A DNA stretch of 21,803 bases from Isoetes engelmannii. Lineage: Eukaryota > Streptophyta > Lycopodiopsida > Isoetales > Isoetaceae. Below, piece by piece: positions 8,019 to 17,640 of this stretch. The stretch spans positions 1-21,803 of the forward strand of contig JAANSK020264939.1 in NCBI GenBank assembly GCA_011763485.2, read 5' to 3'. The position numbers and the translations under genes are program-made. Below the pieces are notes generated by a model that saw only the letters and a program-made list of their open reading frames with translations, did not search any database and was not told the origin of the DNA. How positions within the stretch are numbered: position 1 is the first letter of the stretch; each line of letters starts with the position of its first letter.

Positions 8019-8568
8019 GGATCTACAGGATAGAAATCCCTCGTATTTGCATAGACCAAAACCCATTCATCACTCTGGTGCCAACAACAAGGCTTATACA
8101 TATGCATGCAATGGCGATGGGACAACAAATTCAAAATTTCCAGTGCTGCTCAAAGGCGTATGGTACACAACCTAATGGTATAACAACAAGATATACATGT
8201 CAAATAAATTAATATTAAAACATTGTTGCACATTAAACGGGAGTGTTGCAGCACTCTCATAAGATTCCTTTTAAAAAACAGATTGTGCAACCAAAATTGA
8301 CCTTTTTTGATGAAGTAAATTTTTTTTGCATGATTAACAATTTTTTTTTTGCATTTTTGGCATCATGACTAGTGTAGTAGAGGCCTCTTGTAACACAACA
8401 TGCACGAAAAGGGCAAAATTCTCAAGTGCTAATGTGACTTATGAAAGCAAGACTCTAAAAACACAAGTTTTTTGGTAATGAAAAAAATAAGAATTTTATT
8501 AAATTTATGTGAAGAATACATATGCAGATTTTCAATAAATTATCAAAACATTACTAGAAGATTAGTGT
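8019..8568. other. 3' flank of the methyltransferase-like pseudogene, no gene seen
   Basis: No coding signal. On the minus strand an AATAAA at 8500-8495 lies about 70 nt beyond the stop codon of the pseudogene and is a plausible old polyadenylation signal. Confidence 0.45.
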
Positions 8569-9224
8569 TCATAAATCAGCATCAAAGTCATCCACATTTT
8601 GCTTACTGGAAGAAGGCTTTTCCTGTTCTGCAGGTTTCTCCTGTTCAGAGGCCTTGGGCTGCTCTTTTGCAGCTTTAACCTCAGGATTGGCCACAAAAGC
8701 AACTTCTTCAAGTTCAGCAAAAGAGGCCTCCTCTTTAATGGCACTTGTGAAAGGAGGTTGTATTTCTGATGAGGTCATCTTCACAATAGCAGGTTCAGAT
8801 TTGGCCCCTAACTCTTGATTCTCGTCTGGAAGAGTAGGTAAAGCAGCCAATCTCATTTTCATGAACCGTACAACCTCCTTGTCCATATCTACTGCCATAC
8901 AGTTTCTACCTCTTATGTGCACAGGCTATGGTAGTACCTGAGCCAGAGAAAACATCAAGAACTCTATCTCCTTGACGTGAAAACAGTCAAGGGTATGGTT
9001 AATGAGTTTCTGAGGCTTCTGGTAATGATTCACAATCCTACCCTGTGCACTTGGGTCCTGCAACTTCTGCAACACTACTAGAAACTCTAACACATTGGAA
9101 AAATTGGAGCAGACAGTGGTGTTGAAGTGTTATATGGTTCTTTTTCTATCGAAGCTTCTGCAAGCAACATGAAGGTACTCACATTTGCTTCTCAGCCTAG
9201 GGTCTCCACCATGGTAAGTAACAT

Positions 9225-9843
9225 TTGTTTTGGACCGTTGTATCAGGGTGAATGCCCTGGTGAGCAGGTTTAAGCCAGGGGTGAGTCCTCTGTGCCCTTA
9301 TTGTGGTCTTCAACTTGAGACGGTGGAGCATTGTCTGGTCCTCTGCCCTCACTTGCAGGCGGCCTTGGACTGGGTTCGGGCTCGGTTCCAGGTTCGGCTG
9401 ACCAGCCAGCAGTTGCTGCTACCTTTGTATCCAGGTGCTTGGCCACTTCTGAAGAAGCAAGCCTTGCACTTATGTGTGGCTTGGCTAGTATGGCTGGTCT
9501 GGAAACGGCGGCGGCTGTGGATTTTTCAGGGGGTCCAGCAGCCTTCGGCCTCCCTGATCTTCCGTCTTAGGTACAAATTGTTCCAGAGTTTTCTGGTGTT
9601 TCCAGGATTGGCAGAGCGGAAGTTCGCCATTTGGCAGGATTTCCTGGGGGTTGTGGATGATGACGGGCACTTTGTTCAGTCGTAGTTGAGGAGATGATGG
9701 AATGGTGGGTATCGGTGGGGTATCGCTGTCTCTTCGGGGCAGTTCATTTTCCTCTTCATTCACCTTGTATCATTGCTATTCTTTTAATTTAATGTGAAAA
9801 AGTTCTTCAAAAAAAAAAAAAAGAAAAAAAAAGAAAAAAAGAA
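9225..9843 (+). mobile_element. 5'-truncated LINE (non-LTR retrotransposon) 3' end
   Basis: A plus-strand frame from about 9230 to 9685 encodes the C-terminal tail of a plant LINE ORF2 protein. It has the zinc-binding motif after reverse transcriptase, C-P-Y-C...H-C-L-V-L-C (CX2CX8HX4C, residues 22, 25, 34 and 39), followed by a Trp/Arg-rich tail. A 3' UTR of about 120 nt and an A-rich tail (about 9809-9843) follow, as expected of target-primed insertion. The endonuclease and polymerase are absent. It lies within the last exon of the methyltransferase-like pseudogene, in the opposite orientation. No convincing target-site duplication was found. Confidence 0.8.
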
Positions 9844-10467
9844 ATTACTTAGAGAAATTCTGTCTCTGGAATAAAACAAAAGAAACAAACAGAAACAAAA
9901 GGAAACAAATCAAAATCAAAACTAGAAGCTCAAACGTATTCTAGAATAGAAATCTTAAAAGGCTTACCACACAAGATTCTCGTAGCCTACCTGTGCAGGC
10001 CCAAATTGGTTCTTGAAGCTGATCTCTACCATTCCAGCTTGAGTGAAACACGACAAGCCTCCAATGCCTGGATGTTGTGATCTGCTTGACCCCGGAGATA
10101 AAGTCATTGAATTCAGAGTTCCTGAAGGGATGGTCGTTATAGCGGCTGTCTTTGATCTTGAAACCATAAGGGATGTCTGCAATAACTAGCGTGAAGCCCT
10201 GCGGCTTGACAGTCCCGACCAACTTGGTACAGTCACCTTGTATTATGGGAAACAGGTTGTTCTGGTCGAACATACTAAATTTCTCGTAATCCGAGGGTGC
10301 TAGTTCCAAGGTCCTTCTTTCTGCTAAATTTCTTTCCTCCCGAGCAATTCGAACTAGGTGCATGAAGCCTTCAGATAAATCTTTATTTTTCTTTTTGTTT
10401 TCTAAAGAAACATAATAATAGTAAAAACTTTCTGAAAAAAGATTCTTCAATGTCAAAAAGCACGTAC

Positions 10468-10606
10468 CCAGTCCTCAAAATTTGGAGCATACTATAGGAT
10501 GCGCTCATCAGATGTAGCTATTGGGTGCAGTTCTTGGCAACGTTCCCAAGTCTGCACATTGAGCTGCTCCATCAAACAGGTTTGACAACTAATAACGTAC
10601 TTTTGA
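10468..10606 (-). pseudogene. Exon 2 of the methyltransferase-like pseudogene
   Basis: This 139-nt exon lies between a strong acceptor (pyrimidine tract then GCAG) and the donor GTACGT. Its first base completes the Lys/Asn codon left open by the upstream exon (ELH-AA|T), so phases agree. It encodes QKYVISCQTCLMEQL, with a CxxC pair that could be half of a zinc site, and ends NFEDW. One in-frame TAG (10494-10492) breaks it. The domain was not recognised. Confidence 0.5.
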
Positions 10607-10816
10607 CTGCAAAAAAGGAAAAACAAAAGGAAAAATGTTCAAGGAGCTATTCCGGAATAGGATTGACAAAAAAGGAAAAGAAAGGACAAACTTTAACAAA
10701 TCTTTTTATTAACAAATGCAGAAAACTACTCCAGAATACAAAGTAACTTACTTATGGAGCTCCTTACACTTTTCCTCTAGTGTGAACTCCCTGTTCACAA
10801 CCTTTTGGGTTCTTGC

Positions 10817-11062
10817 CTAATCTATACAGTATTCTTTGATGCTTCTTGTTTTTTTGTTTTGAAGGACGTCGGATATATATTCACCATAAAATCAAAATAG
10901 CTCATGTACTTTCAACAGTAATGCTGAAAGTTCCATATACTTCAACAATAATGGAAATTGAGCCTCCCAAATTGTACCTAGAAAATACATGCCTATATTA
11001 TCCATCGTTTCAATGCTGCTCACAAGTGCAAAATTCAGCTCCAACCAACTACAAAAATATAT
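10817..11062. other. Non-coding flank, nothing recognised
   Basis: AT-rich DNA upstream of the methyltransferase-like pseudogene. The true 5' end of that gene may lie here, but no further exon could be supported. Confidence 0.4.
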
Positions 11063-11500
11063 GGGAAACTTACCTAAATACCCTTCAAGTTTGTAAAAAT
11101 TACCAAATTGCCCCTCGACTGAGGGGCATTTTTGTAAAAATGGCGTTAACTTTTTTTATGATGATCTAAATGCAAACATACCTTCATGTGAATTGTAAAG
11201 AAGAATGAGCTTTCCAACAAGCATAAGATAACCTGATTTGAAGATTGCAATCCCAAGTTATGACCATTTTTGTGTTTAAAATTTTCAAACATTTGAAACT
11301 CTATAACTTCACATTATTAATTCCAATTCAGACGATCTTATGCTTGTTGGAAAAATCTCGTCGTTATCTACAATGTGTTTGAGACTGAATTTGAATTTAG
11401 ATCATCACAAAAAAGTTATTGCCATTTTTCCCAAAATACCAAACATTAAGGGCATTTTGGTAATTCTTGCAAGCTTTAAGGGTATTTTTGTAACTTTCCC
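11063..11500. mobile_element. Foldback MITE, probably Mutator-like, with 9-bp target duplication
   Basis: This 438-bp element starts GGGAAACTTAC and ends GTAACTTTCCC. It is flanked by identical 9-bp repeats (AAAATATAT at 11054-11062 and 11501-11509), the duplication size of Mutator-like elements. The inverted repeats do not stop at the ends. Strongly matching blocks recur inward (AAATACCCTT, ATTACCAAA, AAAATGGC, GATGATCTAAAT and TTCCAACAAGCATAAGAT), so nearly the whole element is one imperfect palindrome with the turn near 11270-11300. It has no coding capacity and would need a transposase from elsewhere. Its transcript could form a long hairpin. Confidence 0.85.
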
Positions 11501-11509
11501 AAAATATAT

Positions 11510-12841
11510 TGATTAATAGTTTATTGTCTAGAAATTGTCAAGATAATTTCGCCTTAATAAAGGGACTCCATAATTGGGCTAACTATGGCTATTGATGTGA
11601 TATAACCTCGTGGTGCCTATGAGGTTGTAAATTGATGTTGGTAATTAGTAGTTGAATGTTAAAAAGTAGTAAAGGATTAATATTCCTAATGCCCTTTGTG
11701 GAATGTGATTTGCCTCCTATGCCCTTATGCCTTTCATCAAGAAGGCATGTATGGCATGCAGGTAGCTCACAATAGTGTAGCAAAATATTGCTATCCATTC
11801 TCTATTTTGTTATCTAGTTTGTAAAGTGGTGATGTTTTTTTTATCTTTCTATGGTTGGATAAAATTTTACTTGAAGTCCCTAATACATCTAAAAGACAAT
11901 GTAGTTTTGAAGTTCCTTTACCCAACTCCTTAGTCTCTCTTGATTTATAGACGGCCTTAAGCATAGACACAAATTTTATTGCCATTTATTATTTTTAAAC
12001 CACAACATAATGTCAAGTGACTAAAGATGTTTCATAAACATTTTCTTTAATATTTCACTTACATCTAACTGCAAAGTCTGTTCCGTGGACGATAAAAATG
12101 TTATACTATTCTATTCTATTCTATTCTATTCTTTATCTTTTAGGCACATACCAGTTCTTTGCCCACTTCAACGTGCAGAATACCTATAATATTTTTTGCT
12201 CCATTCCATCTACAAACATGCCAAAATCTACGACATTCTATTTGTTCCCAATCTCCTTTTAAAAGTGGCCAATGCTCTCCGCATGATGATTTCAACTAAG
12301 CTTTAGGCATGTCAAATCAATGGGTGGTCTATCCTTAAGCTTCAGGACAATATTACAGCTTGTGGATGACACGTTTGCCTTTGTTAGATGTGATAGATGA
12401 TGCCCAAGGGTTTCACCTATATATATTTTGGATATGGCATATGCGTTCCTGGGGTCATCTACGACTCTTCACAACAAAAGACCCTTTGCATACATCCCAG
12501 TCATCCCCAATATTTATAAACCATAAAGTATTTCTACATACCCCATCTTCCTTAAAGCATATAAAACATTACTTAATTTATTGACTCTAGTAAAAACGTT
12601 ATTTATTATAAGATTAAAAACAAGAACCTGGTTAAAAATAAAGAACCCTTTGTGTATCTCCTACGCAACCGAGAACAAATATGTGTATTTTTTGGAGTAC
12701 GTATACATACGCAACTAGTATTGAAAAAAACCCAATTCTTCCACGCCGACGGTTTTTACACAAAACAAATGTGAATCCGTTTGAGATGATGCTTTTGAGT
12801 TGTTTGGATCTACTATGCTATGGTCTTAGGTTTTGGTTCTC
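11510..12841. other. Intergenic, no gene recognised
   Basis: AT-rich DNA between the MITE and the glycosyltransferase gene, with only short unsupported reading frames on either strand. The one clear structure is the CTATT microsatellite at 12106-12130. An AATAAA on the minus strand at 12607-12602 could serve the glycosyltransferase transcript, but is about 350 nt from its stop. Confidence 0.5.
12106..12130. repeat. Microsatellite (CTATT)5
   Basis: Five perfect tandem copies of CTATT, followed by an imperfect continuation (CTTTATC). Confidence 0.95.
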
Positions 12842-12941
12842 TGTTTGTTTCTTTTGTAAATCTTTTAAGTTCTACATTCTCCATTGACAGTGTTTGTTTC
12901 TTTTGTAAATCTTTCTTCCTTCCTACATTCTCCATAGACAG
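12842..12941. repeat. Tandem duplication of about 50 bp just 3' of the glycosyltransferase gene
   Basis: 12842-12890 and 12891-12941 are adjacent copies of one unit beginning TGTTTGTTTCTTTTGTAAAT and ending CATTCTCCAT(T/A)GACAG. They differ by small changes in the middle. The array lies in the expected 3' untranslated region of the gene, ending 10 bp from its stop codon. Confidence 0.85.
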
Positions 12942-12950
12942 TGTTCATCA

Positions 12951-14568
12951 CTATGTCTGGATTGTATTACTGGTCTGACAAGTGATTGCTCTTGATTGAG
13001 CCGTCTTTCTCATGTCGTCTAGAAATGCATTCAGATTTTTGCAAGACGAACCTCCTGGCATCATAGAATTTCTTGCTGCATCCTTCAGTTTAGCAGCCCT
13101 CTCTCTTACCTCTTTCCCTTGGGGCCCTCCCATCAAATTCTTAATAACTTTTTCAACTTTATCTTGTTCTACAACTTCTTCACCTCTCCCTAATTCAAAA
13201 CCAACTTTCCACACATTTACAACATATCCGCAATTGATCAATTGATCGCCGAAGGCAGGCCAGCAGATCATAGGAACTCCTGCACACACACTTTCTAATG
13301 TTGAATTCCATCCATTATGAGTCAAGAAGCCACCTACAGAGGGATGTGATAGCACAAGAGGTTGAGGTGCCCAGCCAACTATGCAACTCCTGTTTTTGGT
13401 CCTAGCCATAAACTTATTTAGGAATCCTTTAATGGCAGGGTCAGTTAGATTTGGCCTCATAACCCACAAAAAGGGCACTTGGCTAGCCTCCAGGCCAAGT
13501 GCAAATTGTTCAACACAAGCTGCTGACAATGTAGCAATGCTGCCAAATGATATGTAAAGAACAGAGGAATGGCCTTGTGCATCTAGCCATTTTAGACATT
13601 CATCTTGATCAGGCCAGAAACCAATGTCATGTCTGTTATGAACTCCATCCTCTAAGGAAATAAACAAAGGTCCTATTGGGGTGATTGGAAAAATCTTTGA
13701 GATACCTTCCAGTGCTGGCCCTTCTAGCTCATAAAATGTATTGATTATCACCCATCGTGCTTCAGGAAGACGTTTACAGTTACGGATTCCCCTTTCAAAG
13801 AACTTATCTCCCCCTCCTCCTTCACGTACTACTATAAGGTCTTTAACCCGCATTGGACTCAGGCAAGAGACATTCGTGACGAGGTCGTCTGGATCTGCAA
13901 ACTCTGCAGATTCAACAAGTTTGATTCAATGGACTTAAATGCTAGAAAAAAACTACTTGTCATACTTAACCTCAGAAGAAATAATTTAAGAAGTACAAAG
14001 TAGATTCAACAAGTTTGATTCAATGGACTTAAATGCTAAGAAAGAATTAAGTACTTGTCTTTTCCAGTATAACCTAATTTAAGAAGTACTCACTTTTAGA
14101 ACCAAGGTAGCCCTTTTCCATAAGCTCAGAAGCATATGCATAACATGCTACACCAGCAGCGCCTGGAGTCCAAAAACAAACTCTTGGAATGTTAAAAGCA
14201 TTGGCAACATCCTGAGCAAAGCAGGTCATATAGATATCAGTTATGATACAAGAAACAGGGGGGTATTCTGCCATCAAACGCTCAACAAGCTTATGGAAGG
14301 CATCTCCCAAGCGCTCCATTGCATCATGGAGCTCCATGACTCTGCCTTGACGAGGATGATCATGTGGGAGGCCATCCGGAATGGTGAGAAATCGCATGTT
14401 GGGAGGCAGATTAGGCGCAGAAGCTATGATTCTTTGCTGAGAATGCTCTGTGTTGAGGAATGAGACGAAGAAACCCTCCGACACCAGTTTTTTGGCAAAG
14501 TGCATCATAGGCGTAAAGTGGCCTTGTGATGGCAGTGGAAAAATTAGAGCATGTGGAACCTCTCCCAT
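12951..14568 (-). CDS. UDP-glycosyltransferase, plant family 1, two exons
   Basis: Exon 1 is 14568-14094 and exon 2 is 13903-12951, joined by a 190-bp GT-AG intron; the phases agree and the product is 475 residues, normal for plant UGTs. The family transfers sugar from a UDP-sugar to small hydrophobic acceptors in the cytosol. The N-terminal domain has PLPSQGH with the catalytic His at residue 17 and its partner Asp at 111 (CIITD). The C-terminal PSPG box spans residues 336-379, exactly 44, from WAPQ through HNGWNSTLE to the sugar-contacting FGDQ, all key residues present. The start is the ATG at 14568; the next Met codons would lose the catalytic His. FPLPSQGH and the HNGWNS variant resemble UGT85/86-like groups, but acceptor and sugar cannot be told from sequence. 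No stops or frameshifts were seen; it is the only intact gene in the window. Confidence 0.93.
13904..14093 (-). other. Intron of the glycosyltransferase gene, made of two tandem 94-bp copies
   Basis: The donor is AAAA|GTGAGT and the acceptor CTGCAG|AG. The plus strand contains the same sequence twice (GATTCAACAAGTTTGATTCA onward, starting 13909 and 14003), period 94, with scattered differences. The 5' copy supplies the donor and the 3' copy the acceptor; the equivalent sites in the other copies read TTTGTACTTC and CTACTT. The intron length of 190 is twice the unit plus two bases. Confidence 0.85.
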
Positions 14569-14604
14569 CTCTTTGCGTCCAATCACAAGCAAGAGGGCCT
14601 TGCC

Positions 14605-14611
14605 TTATATA
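14605..14611 (-). promoter_or_regulatory. TATA box of the glycosyltransferase gene
   Basis: The minus strand reads TATATAA, 37-43 nt upstream of the start codon at 14568. With the usual 25-32 nt to the transcription start, the 5' untranslated region would be only about 5-15 nt, which is unusually short. Either the leader is minimal or another start is used. Confidence 0.5.
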
Positions 14612-14811
14612 AGAACTACAATTTCCTATTGTCTAAAGTAAAAAAAAATATGTAAAAAAACAATTGTTGATTCTAAGCATCTTTCTTAGACCGTTTATCC
14701 CATGCATATTCGATGCATTAAGCAACATCTTTAACCACTAACATGGATGTGGGCTCCTATCGTGCGTTTTAGTCATGAAGGACCTTTGGATGGATGCTAA
14801 GGGCAATATGC

Positions 14812-14953
14812 GAGCCACATCTGAGCCATTTATCGTGCGTGAATAAGTCATGGTCAGTTAATGTATCGTGATGATAAAGGCTAAGAGCCACATCTGAGCC
14901 ATTCATTGTGCGTGAATAAGTCATGGTGAGTTAATGCATCGTGATGATAAAGG
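14812..14953. repeat. Direct repeat of about 69 bp, period 73
   Basis: 14812-14880 and 14885-14953 share a sequence starting GAGCCACATCTGAGCCATT and ending GTGATGATAAAGG, with a few substitutions. A shorter related piece (ATCGTGCGT...AGTCATG) just before, at about 14759-14776, suggests a third, decayed copy. The array lies about 250 bp upstream of the glycosyltransferase start. Confidence 0.85.
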
Positions 14954-15170
14954 CTAATGCAAAATGCAGCCTACTGTAATAAATCGCTCTATTCCTTTGG
15001 ACATTTATTTCTTTTTTACAAGGGATGATATGAAAATAAAAAGAAACAAGCTGCCAGACACTATGGATTGCCCCAATAGCATGTATTAGTTGGATACGGC
15101 ATTTGGAAGTGTGTATGATGTGTCATATCATGATAGAGAATAATAAGAAAGCAGTTTATTAACACAATCA

Positions 15171-15222
15171 ATTTATTGCGGCGATCAAGACTGCTATGAA
15201 CATTTCCTTAGTTGCAACCACG
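15171..15222. repeat. Diverged dispersed repeat, copy 1 (partner at 15850-15899)
   Basis: About 50 bp around TTTATTGCGGCGATCAAG matches TTTATCGCGGCACCCAAG at 15850 onward and continues through TGAACA and AGTTGCAACC versus AGTTCCAACC. About 13 differences were counted by eye, mostly C/T or G/A transitions, as expected of methylated repeats decaying. The identity of the repeat is unknown. Confidence 0.5.
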
Positions 15223-16734
15223 TATTTGAGAACTTGTTTTGTAAGGAATCTGTATGTATGCATGGTGCATCATGGAACGTTCTCTATGACCCAACAGTTA
15301 CACGACTAAGCAATGTTAGAATGGTGTGTGCATCATATGTCCTGAGGGATGATGCCGAGTGGCATGACGTAAAAACTCGTCTATGATTGAAGACACCTAC
15401 ATGAGGTTAAGAATCTATGGGCTTGAACCTACAATAGCACAATTGGTTTCCACTGTTCAAACAAATAGCTTCATGTACATGAAATCGTTATAGCTCTTGG
15501 TAATGATCTCATTGCATCTGAGCAAAGACATGTATTGGATATGCAAAGCACTAAATATCTATCCATGTGCTATTAAAGATTGCGGAGTAGATGTTGCAGG
15601 GTAGCACACATTTATGTTGTGGTGGCCTTGTTACTATGTCAGCTATTTTTCGTGTGAAGAGGATATACCAACATGCTCACAGGCAGCAACCATGTCCATC
15701 AAAAGTTTAAAATCTTTTTCTAGATATAACAAATTTACTTCATCATTTGCTTCAAATTGCAAATCTTCAAAATATGATAGCCCTGAGGATAATTGTGGAA
15801 ACTAGAAAGTCAGCTGGTTTTCCCTAAATGGTTTATAAAATACAAGAAAGTTTATCGCGGCACCCAAGGCCGTCGTGAACACTTCTTGAGTTCCAACCCT
15901 GTGAAACTAGACTTTGCCATAAGTTCCAGGTTGTGTTAGTTGCAAATACAAAATAATAGCAAAGAATCATCTCAAATATTTTTGGCCTTTGAAACAGAGA
16001 ATGCAATCAATTTCTCAAACACTTCATGTCATACTGGCCCTTCTGCCAATGATGCGAAGACTTTGATATTAGCTGCTCACCGTTGCTATAGTATGCTGCA
16101 AAACATCCAGCCATCCTGATGGAACATGATAAATAGAACACAAAACTGTATGTTACTTTTCTAAAAAAAAGCTCGGACACTTGAGATTTGTTAGGATTGC
16201 CATGTGCAAATTTGCAAAATGCCCATAAATCTTCATTTGCAAGATTTATCAAGTCTACCAAATTGGCTCTTGACATTTCCACTTGAATTTGTTAAGCTCC
16301 ATATGTAGTCACATACACACTTGAATTTTATTTTAATGCAAATATACCAAAGATCAAGTGGAGTATAGATTTTCGAAATATAACAGTAGATGTCTCGCCA
16401 CAGCTGACGCCATGGCAGACACGCATCCTGGTTCTAATGTAGAATCCATTTCATTTGAACCCGATCAGTCTGCCAGGTTCAAAAATTGTGGTGGCTACAA
16501 TCATTACGGGGTTACACTAGTACAGTCTATGGTGGCTACAACAGCTATGTTGGCTAGGCGAAACAACTCTTCTACAAATGTTTTTTTATGATGATTCTGT
16601 TTTTCCAAAATGATCAAATACACAAATCGGTCTTGAAATCCCCTTGGCTTTGACTCGGCAAACTAGGGACAAACATAGGTTGAAGAATAGGAGTTCTGCA
16701 TCTGAGCAAACATCGACTAGAATAGAGATCTAGT

Positions 16735-17640
16735 CCAGCTTTCGGACCTTTAGCACTAAGTTTTACACCAGGGAGGATCAGGACGGCTTCGTGAGAGATG
16801 AGTGGAAGATGGCCTTTCGTACGCGGTATGGCCATTTTGAGTACGCAATCATGCCATTTGGACTCATCAATGCTCCAACAGTATTTCAACATATGGCCAA
16901 TGATGTCTTCCGGGAGTTCTTGGATATTTTTGTTATCATTTATCTGGACGATATTCTGATTTATTCGAAGACTCTTGAAGAACATGTTCGGCAGGTCCTC
17001 CAGAAGCTTCACGAGCATGGGCTATATGCCAAACTTGAGAAATGCTAGTTTGATTAGGATTCTGTGGAGTTTCTTGGTTACCGTATCACTCCTCATGGAG
17101 TCTCTATGGATCCCGAAAGGGTCATCACTGTTTTGGATTGGCAAACACCTTCTTTTGTTCGAGATATTCAGTGTTTCCTTGGATTTGCCAACTTCAATCA
17201 GCGTTTCATTCGAAATTATTCGAAGATTGTCCTTCCTTTGACATGCCTCACGTCCAAGGATGTGCCATTTGAATGGAGTATGGAAGCAAAAACTATTGAA
17301 ACATGCTTTTACTACAACACATATTCTTTCTCATGCAAATCCTTCGCGCCCATATGTTATTGATGGCGATGCATCTGATTTTGCTCTTGGCAGAATCCTG
17401 TCATAGGATGGGGATGACCATGAATTGCATCTGATCGCCTATCACTCGCGAAAGTTCCAGGCTGTCGAGATCAACTATCTGATTTATGGCAAGGAGTTGT
17501 TGGCGATAGTTGATTCTTTCAAAGAGTGGAGACACTTTCTGGAAGGTTCCCCTCATAATGCCACAATTTATACAGATCATCGAAATCTAGAATATTTTTA
17601 GTCTACTCGAGTACTCAATCGTCCCCAGGCATGGTGGCAA
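16735..17640 (+). pseudogene. Reverse transcriptase and RNase H remnant
   Basis: From about 16745 the frame approximates reverse-transcriptase motif A in degraded form. It then clearly shows [26 protein letters not shown] and the catalytic YLDD near 16944-16955, followed by EFLGYRITPHGVSMDP and the RNase H connection (CFLGFANF). A TAG at about 17046 replaces a Gln codon and a frameshift lies near 17290. RNase H signatures (ASDFALG, then YHSRKFQA and DSFKEWRHFLEGSPH) survive in shifting frames at 17365-17560. Confidence 0.85.

Larger units (their letters stand above)
8569..10816 (-). pseudogene. Amino-methyltransferase-like gene (N4-cytosine/N6-adenine type), disabled
   Basis: At least four minus-strand exons can be traced: about 10816-10752; 10606-10468; about 10395-9968; and 9865-8569, the last interrupted by a LINE. 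Splice sites are good: GTAAGT after 10752, TTTTTTGCAG before 10606, GTACGT after 10468, GTAAGC after 9968, TATTCCAG before 9865. The 3' exons carry a D-I-P-Y-G-F motif (10177-10166; motif IV) and D-V-F-S-G-S-G-T (8956-8933; motif I, AdoMet binding). The order IV then I fits beta-class amino-methyltransferases. A CEYLHVACR strand, an NHYQKPQKLI segment and an acidic DDFDADL C-terminus are also present. Lesions include TAG at 10494-10492, a frameshift near 10040-10060, TAA at 9132-9130, frameshifts near 8980 and 8914-8935, and the LINE. The substrate cannot be inferred; the exon 2/3 junction is out of phase and unresolved. Confidence 0.6.
14640..16734. other. Intergenic region, no gene supported
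   Basis: About 2.1 kb upstream of the glycosyltransferase gene. Short frames (for example 15614-15805 plus and 16007-16282 minus) have no recognisable domain. Two repeat features, at 14812-14953 and the pair 15171/15850, are listed separately. No terminal repeats or RNA gene were found. Confidence 0.5.

Noticed and set aside
7614-8134. Two overlapping minus-strand frames of 140-150 codons rich in Phe and Leu, resembling a membrane protein
   Set aside because: They only translate the A-rich microsatellite at 7803-8018; all frames of such a repeat stay open. No domain lies outside the repeat.
9485-9763. A minus-strand frame of 92 codons rich in Pro and Glu
   Set aside because: It is opposite the LINE coding sequence, which has a clear zinc-binding motif on the plus strand.
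14812-14953. Short direct repeats considered as a CRISPR array or satellite
   Set aside because: There are only two clear copies of about 69 bp with no unique spacers, in a plant nuclear context; this is a simple duplication.
15614-15805. A plus-strand frame of 63 codons rich in Ser, Lys and Cys
   Set aside because: It has no recognisable domain, no splice context, and a length expected by chance in this AT-rich region.
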